Assembly (NCBI GenBank): GCA_000434995.1
Contig: FR895318.1
Location: 113,222-124,489 of the forward strand
DNA length: 11,268 nt
Reading direction: 5' to 3'
Source of the DNA: Firmicutes bacterium CAG:341
GTDB lineage: Bacteria > Bacillota > Clostridia > Oscillospirales > Acutalibacteraceae
Below, piece after piece: positions 1 through 6,974 of this stretch. Under the pieces are notes generated by a model. The model did no database searches. It had not been told where the DNA came from and worked only from the letters and a program-made list of their open reading frames with translations. Positions within the stretch are counted from its first letter, which is position 1, and the number at the start of each line of letters is the position of its first letter. A program made the translations under genes and the position numbers.

Positions 1-27
1 TTGCCTGCACGCTTTTTTTATAGTCTA

Positions 28-855
28 CTACTTGTTATCTTCGCTGTCGCAAATCGGCTTTGTGGGATTACAAGGGGAACAGCCTTCTTTTTCACTTGGG
101 AAAAATTGCTCAACAGGGAAATCAATACCCTGGAAAGTTTCGCACGGGTTGGAAGTATTGCAGTTACATTCTCTGTCAGGAATGCAATAATCATATGCAG
201 GGATAAGAATTTGTGCGTCACGCTCCATTTGAACAATTGAAAACAGACCGAGAGTTACAAGTATTGCTTTAGATGCACCGCAGGACGGAATTGTATCCTC
301 CATAGAATTAAAAATAGACTGCGGGAACGAAGAGCATACAGAAATGTTGCAATCACAGCTATCGCAAATATCGGTTGAAAGTACAACAGGGTCAACTGCC
401 TGAACCTTTGCAACAGGGTTTGTATATTGCGGTGCAACAGGGCAATCTGTAGTTTCGCTTACAGAGTTTGAAACAAATACTTTTACATCGCCGTTTGAAC
501 CGAAGAGAATACATTTTTTATTAAATTTTGCAAAGCCGACTGCAACCTGCGGTGTGGTGCAAGGTGCTGAATAAGTATCGAAGCAAAGCTTAAAATAGAA
601 TGTAATATCTACGCTGTAAAAGCCTCGATTAAACGGTACTTCTTCAACATCAATACTAACCTCTTCAATGCAGCAATCACGGGTTTTTACCGTAACCGCT
701 TCGTCAATAAGTCGCTGGCTTCTTGAAAAAAATGTAACTCTTAAATCTTCAAGGCAATCTTTGCTTACGCAGCTGTCAAAAATACGCTTTGTATCAATGC
801 AAACCGCCTCATTTATGCGTCTTTCACCTGTGTCTAAATTGAGATTATCAGGCAT
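28..855 (-). CDS. Cysteine-rich conserved hypothetical protein of Clostridia
   Basis: This 275-residue protein has 21 cysteines (about 7.6%), which is very high for a protein without a signal peptide or membrane segment. An N-terminal part (about 15-40) carries VCIDTKRIFDSC and KDCLEDLRV. A middle part (60-135) looks beta-rich, with a CC pair at 61-62 and VPFNRGFYSVDITF. A cluster CDSCDC sits at 164-169. The C-terminal third has GLFSIVQMERD, then YCIPDRECNC and a CSPC pair at 259-262. I recall similar proteins in many Clostridia, always unnamed; that is memory, not a search. No catalytic motif is visible. Many cysteines in a cytoplasmic protein would fit a disulphide-cross-linked structural protein such as a spore-coat component, or a metal-binding protein; both are guesses. 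The ATG start has AAGGAG 7 nt upstream, inside a hairpin. The gene begins 74 nt after the beta-helix gene and probably has its own promoter. Confidence 0.85.
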   Translation of the reverse strand: MPDNLNLDTGERRINEAVCIDTKRIFDSCVSKDCLEDLRVTFFSRSQRLIDEAVTVKTRDCCIEEVSIDVEEVPFNRGFYSVDITFYFKLCFDTYSAPCTTPQVAVGFAKFNKKCILFGSNGDVKVFVSNSVSETTDCPVAPQYTNPVAKVQAVDPVVLSTDICDSCDCNISVCSSFPQSIFNSMEDTIPSCGASKAILVTLGLFSIVQMERDAQILIPAYDYCIPDRECNCNTSNPCETFQGIDFPVEQFFPSEKEGCSPCNPTKPICDSEDNK

Positions 856-913
856 AAAAAAACTCCTTTATAAAATATTGAAGTAAACTTCAGTAATATT
901 CTATGAAGGAGTT
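856..913 (-). terminator. Imperfect hairpin with U-tract that ends the upstream operon and covers the next gene's Shine-Dalgarno
   Basis: Arms at 861-884 and 887-913 form a long imperfect palindrome. AACTCCTT at one end pairs with AAGGAGTT at the other, and ATA and AATATT blocks pair inside. There are two single mismatches, one of which can be a G-U pair in RNA, and a 3-nt bulge near the tip. On the minus strand the second arm is followed by seven T residues (862-856) and then directly by the ATG of the cysteine-rich gene. It lies 17 nt after the stop of the beta-helix gene, a usual place for an intrinsic terminator. The AAGGAG in the 3' arm is the Shine-Dalgarno of the downstream gene, so transcripts that read through would have that site base-paired. 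The plus strand also has a T-run after the stem (916-921), so it could act in both directions. The pairing is seen; the function is inferred. Confidence 0.65.
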
Positions 914-926
914 GATTTTTTGTTAA
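898..926 (-). promoter_or_regulatory. Candidate promoter for the cysteine-rich gene, inside the hairpin
   Basis: On the minus strand TTAACA (926-921) and TAGAAT (903-898) are separated by 17 bp, and each matches the sigma-70 consensus at 5 of 6 positions. The start point would be near 891, in the tip of the palindrome, so the transcript would lack the anti-Shine-Dalgarno arm and leave AAGGAG open. The same bases also read as AAC (924-922), 16 bp, CATAGAATA (905-897), which resembles the consensus of the late sporulation factor sigma K (AC, 16-17 bp, CATAnnnTA). The two readings cannot be separated by sequence alone, and AT-rich DNA yields such matches by chance. Confidence 0.45.
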
Positions 927-929
927 CTT

Positions 930-2702
930 TTAAAATGCAACATCTATATAATTTTTGCCGATAATTTCTGATTTTGCAACTTTTGTATACGGTGCAATTC
1001 TGTAAAAATTCCTTGAATATGCACCTGCCGACTTATCCTCAAATTTAAGGACTTTGGCAGTTGCAATTTGCTTATATGTACCGTTATAAAGCGCACGATA
1101 AACCTTATAACCCGTATTTCCGTTAACAGAACTCAAGGTAATAAGGGGCTTATTTCTGAGCGAAAATGATGTTGATGCAAGCGTTACATTAGCTAAATTT
1201 TGGCTGTAATTTTTAGAATAAAGGCAAATAGTGCTTGTACCGGCAGAAATATTATTACTGCTTTTAATAACCGCAAATGAGTCGTTTGCAACCCTTATTC
1301 CGTAACTTTTTATATTTGTAATACTGTTATTATCTATATCAATATTCTTACTGCTTAAAGAATTAGCATCATAAAGTGAAATTCCGTTATTAAAATTACC
1401 GTCAATCACATTGCCCACAACAGTGTTTTTAGAACTGGCGCATATATTAACAGCGTTAATTCCGTTTTCTGCCGATGCATAATCGGTTAATCTGTTAGAA
1501 ACAATTTCACTGTTATTAACACCTGTTACAAATATTCCGCGTGATTCGGAAGAACTGCAATTTACAGTATTATTGCTTATTGATAAATCGCTGATAGTAT
1601 AATCACCGGCACAATTTATAACGCCCTTGCCTGCTGCTGTTTGAGCATCAATTTTACCACCGTATGCATAAATACCGTAGCTTGATTTATCTGCCATTTG
1701 CTTAATATTCATAACATTGCCGCTTATAACGGTGGATGAATTTGAATTTATACTGCCTACCTTGCCGTCATTTGGAATATACATTCTTTGCGAATAGCTT
1801 TTATCAAAAATATTATTAGGTAAATATTCAAAGCTGATACCTGCACTTACATCACTGAAAGTATTGTTGATAATTTTGCTGTTTTTATAATTAAAACAAC
1901 TGATTGCTTTTTCGGTAATATTTTTAAATATATTATTTTCAATTACAACATTATCAAAATATTTGCTTACTACTCCCGAGCGAGTACCGATACCCGAATA
2001 CAAATTTTCAAATGTACATCCGCTTATAGTGACATTTTTATTAGGAGTATCATCAAATTCCTCAAACCCTACAAAATGCACACTGTCGTGCAAAATATCA
2101 AGCTGAATAGCTTCACACGAGCCACTTCGTTCAGAAGTCCTTGAAGAAGCTGTAAATAAGCTGTTGGTGATTGATACTGTATCTGCACCTGCAACTTCAA
2201 TGTGATGCGCATCTTTAACACTGTTAATTTTAACATTATTTATGCTCAAATTAGTACAATGGCCAAAACGCATAGCACAAGAACCGTTAAAGTTCATATT
2301 CCAAGTGCCGCCGTCAATTTTAATATTTCTAAATCCGTTATAAAGAATATGCTTTTGCCCGAAATCTCCTGATTTAATTATATTTTGACCTTTAGGTGCT
2401 GTTTGAATAAGCGTGGTTTCATTATCAAGATAAAGCTCTGTATTACTAAAAATATTTAATGTTGAATTAAGATTAAAGCTTCCTTTAGGAAGATAAATTC
2501 TGTATCTTTTTTCATCAGTCGCACTATTTCTTGCTTCATCTAAAGCTTTTTGTATGGTTTTAACATTTTCGTCCGCTGTGCCTGCTAATTCATCTGCCGA
2601 AATAGAAATGTCCTTATAGGTAATTTCATCTGCAAACGCAGTTACGCTTGAAAATGACAATACCATAGCTGCACACAAAATAAACGATATTATTTTCCTC
2701 AT
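930..2702 (-). CDS. Secreted right-handed parallel beta-helix protein with FN3-like C-terminus
   Basis: The 590-residue protein starts with a clear signal peptide: MRK, a hydrophobic core, and AFA at 22-24 before DE, giving likely cleavage after residue 24. From about 45 to 500 it shows repeated short strands rich in Asn, Ser, Ile and Val, for example NVTISGCTFENL, NVVIENNIFKNI and SKIINNTFSDV. This is the ladder pattern of pectate-lyase/NosD-type right-handed beta-helices, with an N-terminal capping part (LPKGSFNLNSTL). The last 70 or so residues (GYKVYRALYNGTYKQIA then RNFYRIAPY) resemble a fibronectin type III module as seen in clostridial surface proteins. No sortase motif, S-layer domain or second membrane segment is visible, so it is probably released or held non-covalently. 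The family includes polysaccharide lyases and hydrolases, but I cannot name a substrate or catalytic residues. The Shine-Dalgarno AGAAGG is 8 nt before the ATG. It lies 27 nt after the lipid kinase gene, probably co-transcribed. Confidence 0.85.
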   Translation of the reverse strand: MRKIISFILCAAMVLSFSSVTAFADEITYKDISISADELAGTADENVKTIQKALDEARNSATDEKRYRIYLPKGSFNLNSTLNIFSNTELYLDNETTLIQTAPKGQNIIKSGDFGQKHILYNGFRNIKIDGGTWNMNFNGSCAMRFGHCTNLSINNVKINSVKDAHHIEVAGADTVSITNSLFTASSRTSERSGSCEAIQLDILHDSVHFVGFEEFDDTPNKNVTISGCTFENLYSGIGTRSGVVSKYFDNVVIENNIFKNITEKAISCFNYKNSKIINNTFSDVSAGISFEYLPNNIFDKSYSQRMYIPNDGKVGSINSNSSTVISGNVMNIKQMADKSSYGIYAYGGKIDAQTAAGKGVINCAGDYTISDLSISNNTVNCSSSESRGIFVTGVNNSEIVSNRLTDYASAENGINAVNICASSKNTVVGNVIDGNFNNGISLYDANSLSSKNIDIDNNSITNIKSYGIRVANDSFAVIKSSNNISAGTSTICLYSKNYSQNLANVTLASTSFSLRNKPLITLSSVNGNTGYKVYRALYNGTYKQIATAKVLKFEDKSAGAYSRNFYRIAPYTKVAKSEIIGKNYIDVAF

Positions 2703-2729
2703 TTTTATATCCTTCTTATCAAATAAAAA

Positions 2730-3683
2730 TCAATTTTTAATAAAACAGAGTTTAAGTGATTTCGGAAGCACTTTAAAATTAACTTCGCTGTAATCGAAAT
2801 TTTCACCGTCACAGTTACCCAAAAGCGCACTTCCGTCAGTAGACCAAATTCTGCCGCTTACCACCTTGCCGAATGAAATATGCTTTTGCAGTTTTTCAAC
2901 TTCGCCGCTACTGTATTTAGGAATTAGCGGAAGCGCCTGAAAAGCATTTACCGGATGGCAAAGTGCAAAATCAAGAATTCCGTCATCAAGCACCGAATTT
3001 GGCGCAGGACAAAAGCCACCGCCGTAATAACTTGCATTGCAAATTGCAAAAAGGGTGTAATCACAAGGGGCAATGGTGTACTTATAAGGCTTTCCTTCAT
3101 CATCAATGCAATCAAGGTCAATATTTATTTTATAGGTCATTGATTTGCACAATACAGGCACTATTGCAATATTATAAGCCTGATGCCCAAGTGACGGAAT
3201 TTTACCTGCTATTTTTCTGCCTATGGTTTCAACTTTTGTATCAAGCCCATAGCTCATAACATTTATGCATTTTTCACCGTTATAATCAATAAGGTCAATA
3301 GGCTTAACATCATAGTTTATTTTACCGTTATAAAAGCCAAATGCCTTAATTACATTTTCAACATTTATATTTTTTGTACCGTAAACTTTTTTGGCAAAAT
3401 CATTGCCTGTGCCGAGAGGCAAAAGAAGCAGAGGTGTATCTGTACCGGCAAGCCCGTTTGCAATTTCGTGTACCGTTCCGTCACCGCCGCAAGATACAAT
3501 TACACACTCACTGCCGTATTCTTTAGCATATTTTTTTGCAATGAGCTGTGCGTCACCCCGCTCGTGAGTAGATTCAACTATCATTTCGTCATCACTCATA
3601 CGAAATGTTGATTTAATTCTTGAAAAAATCTTTGCTTTATCGTCATTGCCGGCAATAGGATTTATAATAAATATGTATTTCAT
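2730..3683 (-). CDS. Diacylglycerol kinase family lipid kinase (DgkB/YegS type)
   Basis: The family phosphorylates diacylglycerol or a related lipid with ATP, recycling lipid head-group by-products into phosphatidate at the inner face of the membrane. At 317 residues it has the usual length. The catalytic domain (1 to about 130) shows INPIAG at 7-12, the nucleotide loop GGDGT at 66-70 and PLGTGNDFAK at 89-98. The second, beta-rich domain has NASYYGGGFCPAPNSVLDDG (216-235) and DGE at 292-294, where the family's Mg-linked acidic residues and catalytic Glu lie. There is no membrane segment, so it is a peripheral soluble kinase. The ATG has AGAGGGA about 7 nt upstream. It follows the galactokinase-family gene by 31 nt and precedes the beta-helix gene by 27 nt. 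Whether the substrate is diacylglycerol (DgkB) or another lipid (YegS) cannot be decided from sequence, so no symbol is given. Confidence 0.92.
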   Translation of the reverse strand: MKYIFIINPIAGNDDKAKIFSRIKSTFRMSDDEMIVESTHERGDAQLIAKKYAKEYGSECVIVSCGGDGTVHEIANGLAGTDTPLLLLPLGTGNDFAKKVYGTKNINVENVIKAFGFYNGKINYDVKPIDLIDYNGEKCINVMSYGLDTKVETIGRKIAGKIPSLGHQAYNIAIVPVLCKSMTYKINIDLDCIDDEGKPYKYTIAPCDYTLFAICNASYYGGGFCPAPNSVLDDGILDFALCHPVNAFQALPLIPKYSSGEVEKLQKHISFGKVVSGRIWSTDGSALLGNCDGENFDYSEVNFKVLPKSLKLCFIKN

Positions 3684-3714
3684 TTTCTATTCCCTCTTCA
3701 TCGACTTATCATAA

Positions 3715-4998
3715 TCAGCCTATTACTTTTGTTCCGCCAAACGGGCGAATAATAAGTACATGGCACGAGCCCTCACCGAATACTCGGTCAATAGTATTTT
3801 TATATTCATCAAGCATATCGTTAGGCACAAAAGCCTGAATTGTTCCTGCAAATCCGCCACCGTGAACTCTCCAAGCACCCTTACCTTTAAGGAGCTTTTC
3901 GCTTAAGCATAAAGCTAAAGAAAGCTTTTGCTCGGTAGGTGTTTTAGGGGAGTATACATTTTGGTTATAAAGGAAAGATGAAAATCCTGATTCTGTAATA
4001 GCTTGCTTAAAAGATTCAAAATCGTTATTTTCAAGGCTTGTTACAGCTTTATCTACCCTGTCATTTTCACCGAAGAAATGAAATGCACGAAGAATAGCAC
4101 GGTCATTAACCTTGTCTTGAAGTTCTGCAAGGTGATTTAAGAAATCATCATATTCCACCTCACGCAAAACTTTTTTGCCGAATGCTTTTGCCACATCTTC
4201 CATTTCGCTTCTTACAGCAGCATAATCATCTGTAAGGTCACTGTGATTACCATGAGTATCAACAATGCAAAGGGCATATCCGCTTTTTGCAAAATCGTAA
4301 TTAACTTTTTTAATAATCGGATTTGCAGTATCTTTAAAATCAATAGTTACAAATGTACCTACCGAAGACGCCATTTGGTCAAGCAAGCCTGAAGGCTTGC
4401 CGAAATATACATTTTCACTGAATTGTGATGCTTTTGCTACCGTAACAGCGTCAATATTTCCGCCGTTATAAAGATGATTAACTATTGTTGCAATCAGCAC
4501 TTCAAATGCCGCTGAAGACGATAAGCCTGAGCCGCCCATAACATCACTTGTGGTGCAAGCATCAAATCCGCCGATATTATATCCATATTCCTTAAGACCT
4601 GCCACAACACCTTTAATCATCGCAGCCGATTTTCCGTATTCAGATTCATTAGGTGCTAAAACAGAAATATCAACATCATTAAGGTTATGTCCCTCACTCT
4701 TTTCCTTAATAACCATATCATCCCTTTTAGCAGCTACTGCAATAGCGTCAAGGTTAATGGAAGCGGCTAAAACTTTACCGTTATTATGGTCTGTATGGTT
4801 GCCGCAAACTTCGGTTCTGCCCGGTGCACTTAAAATAAATACATCCCTATCATCACCAAAAAGTTTAATAAATTCGTTAATGGTTCTTATGTAACGAGGT
4901 TTCTGCGCATTAACCGCACTGTCTGTGACATATAATTTCTTGAGTTCGCTGTCAAACTCATTATTTTCGATTTTAGTAATTAACTCGCTTGGTTTCAT
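3715..4998 (-). CDS. galK: Galactokinase-family GHMP sugar kinase
   Basis: Galactokinase transfers the ATP gamma-phosphate to O1 of galactose, the entry step of the Leloir pathway. The 427-residue protein has the GHMP layout: the N-terminal signature APGRTEVCGNHTDHNNG at 58-74, the ATP loop GGSGLSSSAA at 155-164, the catalytic Asp in GLLDQMAS (D207) and the C-terminal RVHGGGFAGT at 377-386. The signature differs from the classical GEHTDY form: Asn67 replaces the Glu that contacts the sugar (Glu43 in human GALK1) and His replaces Tyr. I recall this form from other Clostridia, where it is annotated as galactokinase, so family membership is certain while the substrate is less so. No galT, galE or galactose transporter is in the window. 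The Shine-Dalgarno AAGGAG overlaps the TAA stop of the upstream VTT gene, 11 nt before the ATG, which suggests translational coupling. Confidence 0.88.
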   Translation of the reverse strand: MKPSELITKIENNEFDSELKKLYVTDSAVNAQKPRYIRTINEFIKLFGDDRDVFILSAPGRTEVCGNHTDHNNGKVLAASINLDAIAVAAKRDDMVIKEKSEGHNLNDVDISVLAPNESEYGKSAAMIKGVVAGLKEYGYNIGGFDACTTSDVMGGSGLSSSAAFEVLIATIVNHLYNGGNIDAVTVAKASQFSENVYFGKPSGLLDQMASSVGTFVTIDFKDTANPIIKKVNYDFAKSGYALCIVDTHGNHSDLTDDYAAVRSEMEDVAKAFGKKVLREVEYDDFLNHLAELQDKVNDRAILRAFHFFGENDRVDKAVTSLENNDFESFKQAITESGFSSFLYNQNVYSPKTPTEQKLSLALCLSEKLLKGKGAWRVHGGGFAGTIQAFVPNDMLDEYKNTIDRVFGEGSCHVLIIRPFGGTKVIG

Positions 4999-5005
4999 TT
5001 ATATT

Positions 5006-5012
5006 CTCCTTA
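5006..5012 (-). promoter_or_regulatory. galK ribosome binding site fused to the upstream stop codon
   Basis: On the minus strand TAAGGAG contains both the TAA stop of the VTT gene and the AAGGAG Shine-Dalgarno of galK, 7 nt before its ATG. Ribosomes ending the membrane protein therefore finish on the galK start signal, which suggests coupled translation. Confidence 0.8.
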
Positions 5013-5780
5013 TAAAACAATTTTATATTTTTCTTTTTCAGAATAAATCAAAAGTGTTTGATTCATCTGTTTTGATTTAATACCGTAAAATATATTAAAT
5101 AAAATGATTGACAAGCCTGTAAAGCTTACAATAATTATTAAAAGCACAAGAAATTGCGCAGAAAAAGGATTATAAATTGCCGAACCGATTTTTGTATAAA
5201 TAAAAAGTCGCGGCATAAATCCCATAAGGCTTAAAAGCGAATAATAAACAAAATCATATCGCATTGAGCCATAATATTTTGATACCATTCCAAGCGGAAT
5301 TGCGGGAAACAGCCTTGATACAAAAAGAACATACGGATTACCGTTACCTTTAAATTCAATCCAATCCTTAATAAACTTAAACTTTTTTATTCCAAGTATC
5401 ATTCCTGTCCATCCGCCGCCGATAAATTTACCTTCAAGATATTTTACTATAAAGAAAAACTCGGTAAAAATAATATTTATCGCAACAGCCTCTGCAAGCG
5501 GAAATACCATACCGGATATTACACATAAAAATCCCATTGGTATCGGCAATTGGCATTTTGCAATATACAGTGCAAAAATACAAATAATTATTTCAACATC
5601 ACTGTCAAGCTTGACAATGGAATCGTCTATTTGCTTAAGATAATTTATAAGCGTGTCAAACCTCACTTCAAGCTTTGCGTGATTATAAAGTGCAATACCG
5701 AGAAAGATTAAAACAGCACCTGTAATTACAAGCGTTACCGCAGATATTAAATTTGTTTGATGCCTTTTTTGCTGTTTCAC
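5010..5780 (-). CDS. VTT-domain (TVP38/TMEM64, DedA-like) integral membrane protein
   Basis: This 256-residue protein is strongly hydrophobic, with a first membrane segment at about 11-31, further segments or re-entrant helices at 62-80, 82-112 and 150-200, and a last one at 207-232. The stretch FVSRLFPAIPLGMVSKYYGS (153-172) followed by SLMGFMPRLFIY is the hallmark of the VTT/SNARE-associated family (SRL-P-iP then YG, then G-P). Proteins of this family, including DedA, are linked to membrane homeostasis, and some move lipids such as undecaprenyl phosphate or phospholipids between leaflets. The substrate here is unknown. The start is GTG, with GGAG 8 nt upstream; a nearby ATG at 5788 is out of frame. 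The gene begins 37 nt after pheA with no hairpin between, so it probably shares that transcript. The charged tail (235-256) should be cytoplasmic. Confidence 0.85.
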   Translation of the reverse strand: MKQQKRHQTNLISAVTLVITGAVLIFLGIALYNHAKLEVRFDTLINYLKQIDDSIVKLDSDVEIIICIFALYIAKCQLPIPMGFLCVISGMVFPLAEAVAINIIFTEFFFIVKYLEGKFIGGGWTGMILGIKKFKFIKDWIEFKGNGNPYVLFVSRLFPAIPLGMVSKYYGSMRYDFVYYSLLSLMGFMPRLFIYTKIGSAIYNPFSAQFLVLLIIIVSFTGLSIILFNIFYGIKSKQMNQTLLIYSEKEKYKIVL

Positions 5781-5788
5781 AAATTCAT

Positions 5789-5792
5789 CTCC
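5789..5792 (-). promoter_or_regulatory. Ribosome binding site that supports the GTG start of the VTT gene
   Basis: GGAG lies 8 nt before the GTG at 5780. The ATG that directly follows GGAG (5788-5786) is in another frame, so GTG is the working start codon. Confidence 0.7.
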
Positions 5793-5817
5793 GTAAATAT
5801 TCTTACACTAATACTTA

Positions 5818-6951
5818 TTAACAAGCTTCGTGGAAATTGCCTAAAAACTCAAATTCAGGCAGTTCATCTGAAAGCGCACAAATAAGGTCAAGCGTTTCCT
5901 CATCTTTAACATTTCCCAATACATCAACATAAAAATAGTAGCTGAATTCACTGTTTTCAATAGGTCTTGATTCAAGCTTAGTCAAGTTTAAGCCTGCCAT
6001 TGAAAAGCGGCCCAAAACCCTGTAAAGCGAACCTGTTTTATGCGGAAGTGCAAATATGAGCGATATTTTTTGCGCATCACTCGGAATTGCAAGTTCCTTT
6101 GATATAACTATAAATCTTGTGGTATTTTTATCATTATTTTGAATATTACGCTTAAGAACATTAAGTCCGTATTTTTTAGCCGCCAATTCACTGCATATTA
6201 CAGCTACATTGTTTTTTGGTGATTCGCTTACATATTTTGCCGCAGCGGCAGTATTTGAATAGTTGATTCCCGTGAAATCAAAGTTTCTCAAAAAATTATT
6301 ACACTGCGAAAGGGCTTGCGGATGGCTGTAAACATCAGTAATATCTTCATATTTTGTACCGTTCTTTGCACAAAGGCAATGTTCTATTTTCAAATCATAT
6401 GCGCCTACAACAAAAAATCTGTATTTCATAATAAGGTCATAAGATTCGTGAACAGAGCCGGCTGTTGAATTTTCAACAGGAATAACGCCGAACTTTGAAT
6501 CTCCCCTATTTACAGCTTCAAAAACATCTTCAAATCTCTTATGAAAATGAATATCTGTATTCGGAAAAATTTTATTTGCTGTTACTCCGCTGTACGCACC
6601 CTCAACACCTTGGCAGGCAATCGGTTTGCCGGCAGTATCAAGCTTATCAATTTTGATAGCATTTTCAATATCTTCCCTGAGTTCTTTGCCGCCGCCTACT
6701 ATTTTATGCTGTAAAGCTCTTGAAGCGTCCATCGTAGCGGCAAATACGGTTTTTATGGTTTCGCCTTGCTTGCCGCATTTTTTTGCAACATCGTCAAGAA
6801 TTTGCTGTTCACGCTCACTGTTTAAAACAGGCATACCGCGTTCAACCTTATACTTTGCCACTTTTTCAGATACACTCATCCTCTTAAGTAAAAGCGGAAT
6901 AAGCTCATCATCTATTTCATCAATTTCTTTTCTAAGTTCTAATAAATCCAT
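5818..6951 (-). CDS. pheA: Bifunctional chorismate mutase/prephenate dehydratase (P-protein)
   Basis: It converts chorismate to prephenate and then to phenylpyruvate, the phenylalanine branch. The 377 residues are close to the 386 of E. coli PheA. The AroQ-type mutase domain (1-85) keeps residues matching the E. coli active site: R7, R24, K35, R47, E48 and Q81, with N44 in place of Asp48. The dehydratase domain (about 112-285) has CQGVEGAYS, VIPVENSTAGSV and the catalytic NTTRF at 276-280. A C-terminal ACT domain (about 295-375) has TGSL (306-309) and LESRP (326-330), the motifs that bind phenylalanine, so feedback inhibition by phenylalanine is expected. The Shine-Dalgarno AAGGA lies about 8 nt before the ATG, 23 nt after aroC. 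It is the last recognisable aromatic gene of the operon. Confidence 0.96.
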   Translation of the reverse strand: MDLLELRKEIDEIDDELIPLLLKRMSVSEKVAKYKVERGMPVLNSEREQQILDDVAKKCGKQGETIKTVFAATMDASRALQHKIVGGGKELREDIENAIKIDKLDTAGKPIACQGVEGAYSGVTANKIFPNTDIHFHKRFEDVFEAVNRGDSKFGVIPVENSTAGSVHESYDLIMKYRFFVVGAYDLKIEHCLCAKNGTKYEDITDVYSHPQALSQCNNFLRNFDFTGINYSNTAAAAKYVSESPKNNVAVICSELAAKKYGLNVLKRNIQNNDKNTTRFIVISKELAIPSDAQKISLIFALPHKTGSLYRVLGRFSMAGLNLTKLESRPIENSEFSYYFYVDVLGNVKDEETLDLICALSDELPEFEFLGNFHEAC

Positions 6952-6974
6952 TTATATTTCCTTTTTCGTTAATT

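Noticed and set aside
1..27. Possible terminator after the cysteine-rich gene
   Set aside because: The minus strand shows an A-run and a GC-rich stretch after the stop, but the window ends before any second arm could be seen.
1..240. Plus-strand 79-codon open frame at the left edge
   Set aside because: It is antisense to the cysteine-rich gene, starts with TTG at the window edge and resembles no family I know.
2955..3259. Plus-strand open frames over the lipid kinase, and others over galK, pheA, aroA, aroB and tyrA
   Set aside because: They lie opposite clearly conserved genes, have no recognisable domains and carry the composition of antisense shadows.
4383..4400. Perfect 7-bp GC-rich stem with a 4-nt loop inside galK
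   Set aside because: It encodes the conserved GKPSGLL segment next to the catalytic Asp and has no T-run on either side. It is most simply a codon-level coincidence.
5798..5835. Possible internal promoter before the VTT gene (TTGTTA, 17 bp, AATATT)
   Set aside because: Only 4 of 6 matches at each box in AT-rich DNA. Co-transcription with pheA needs no extra promoter.
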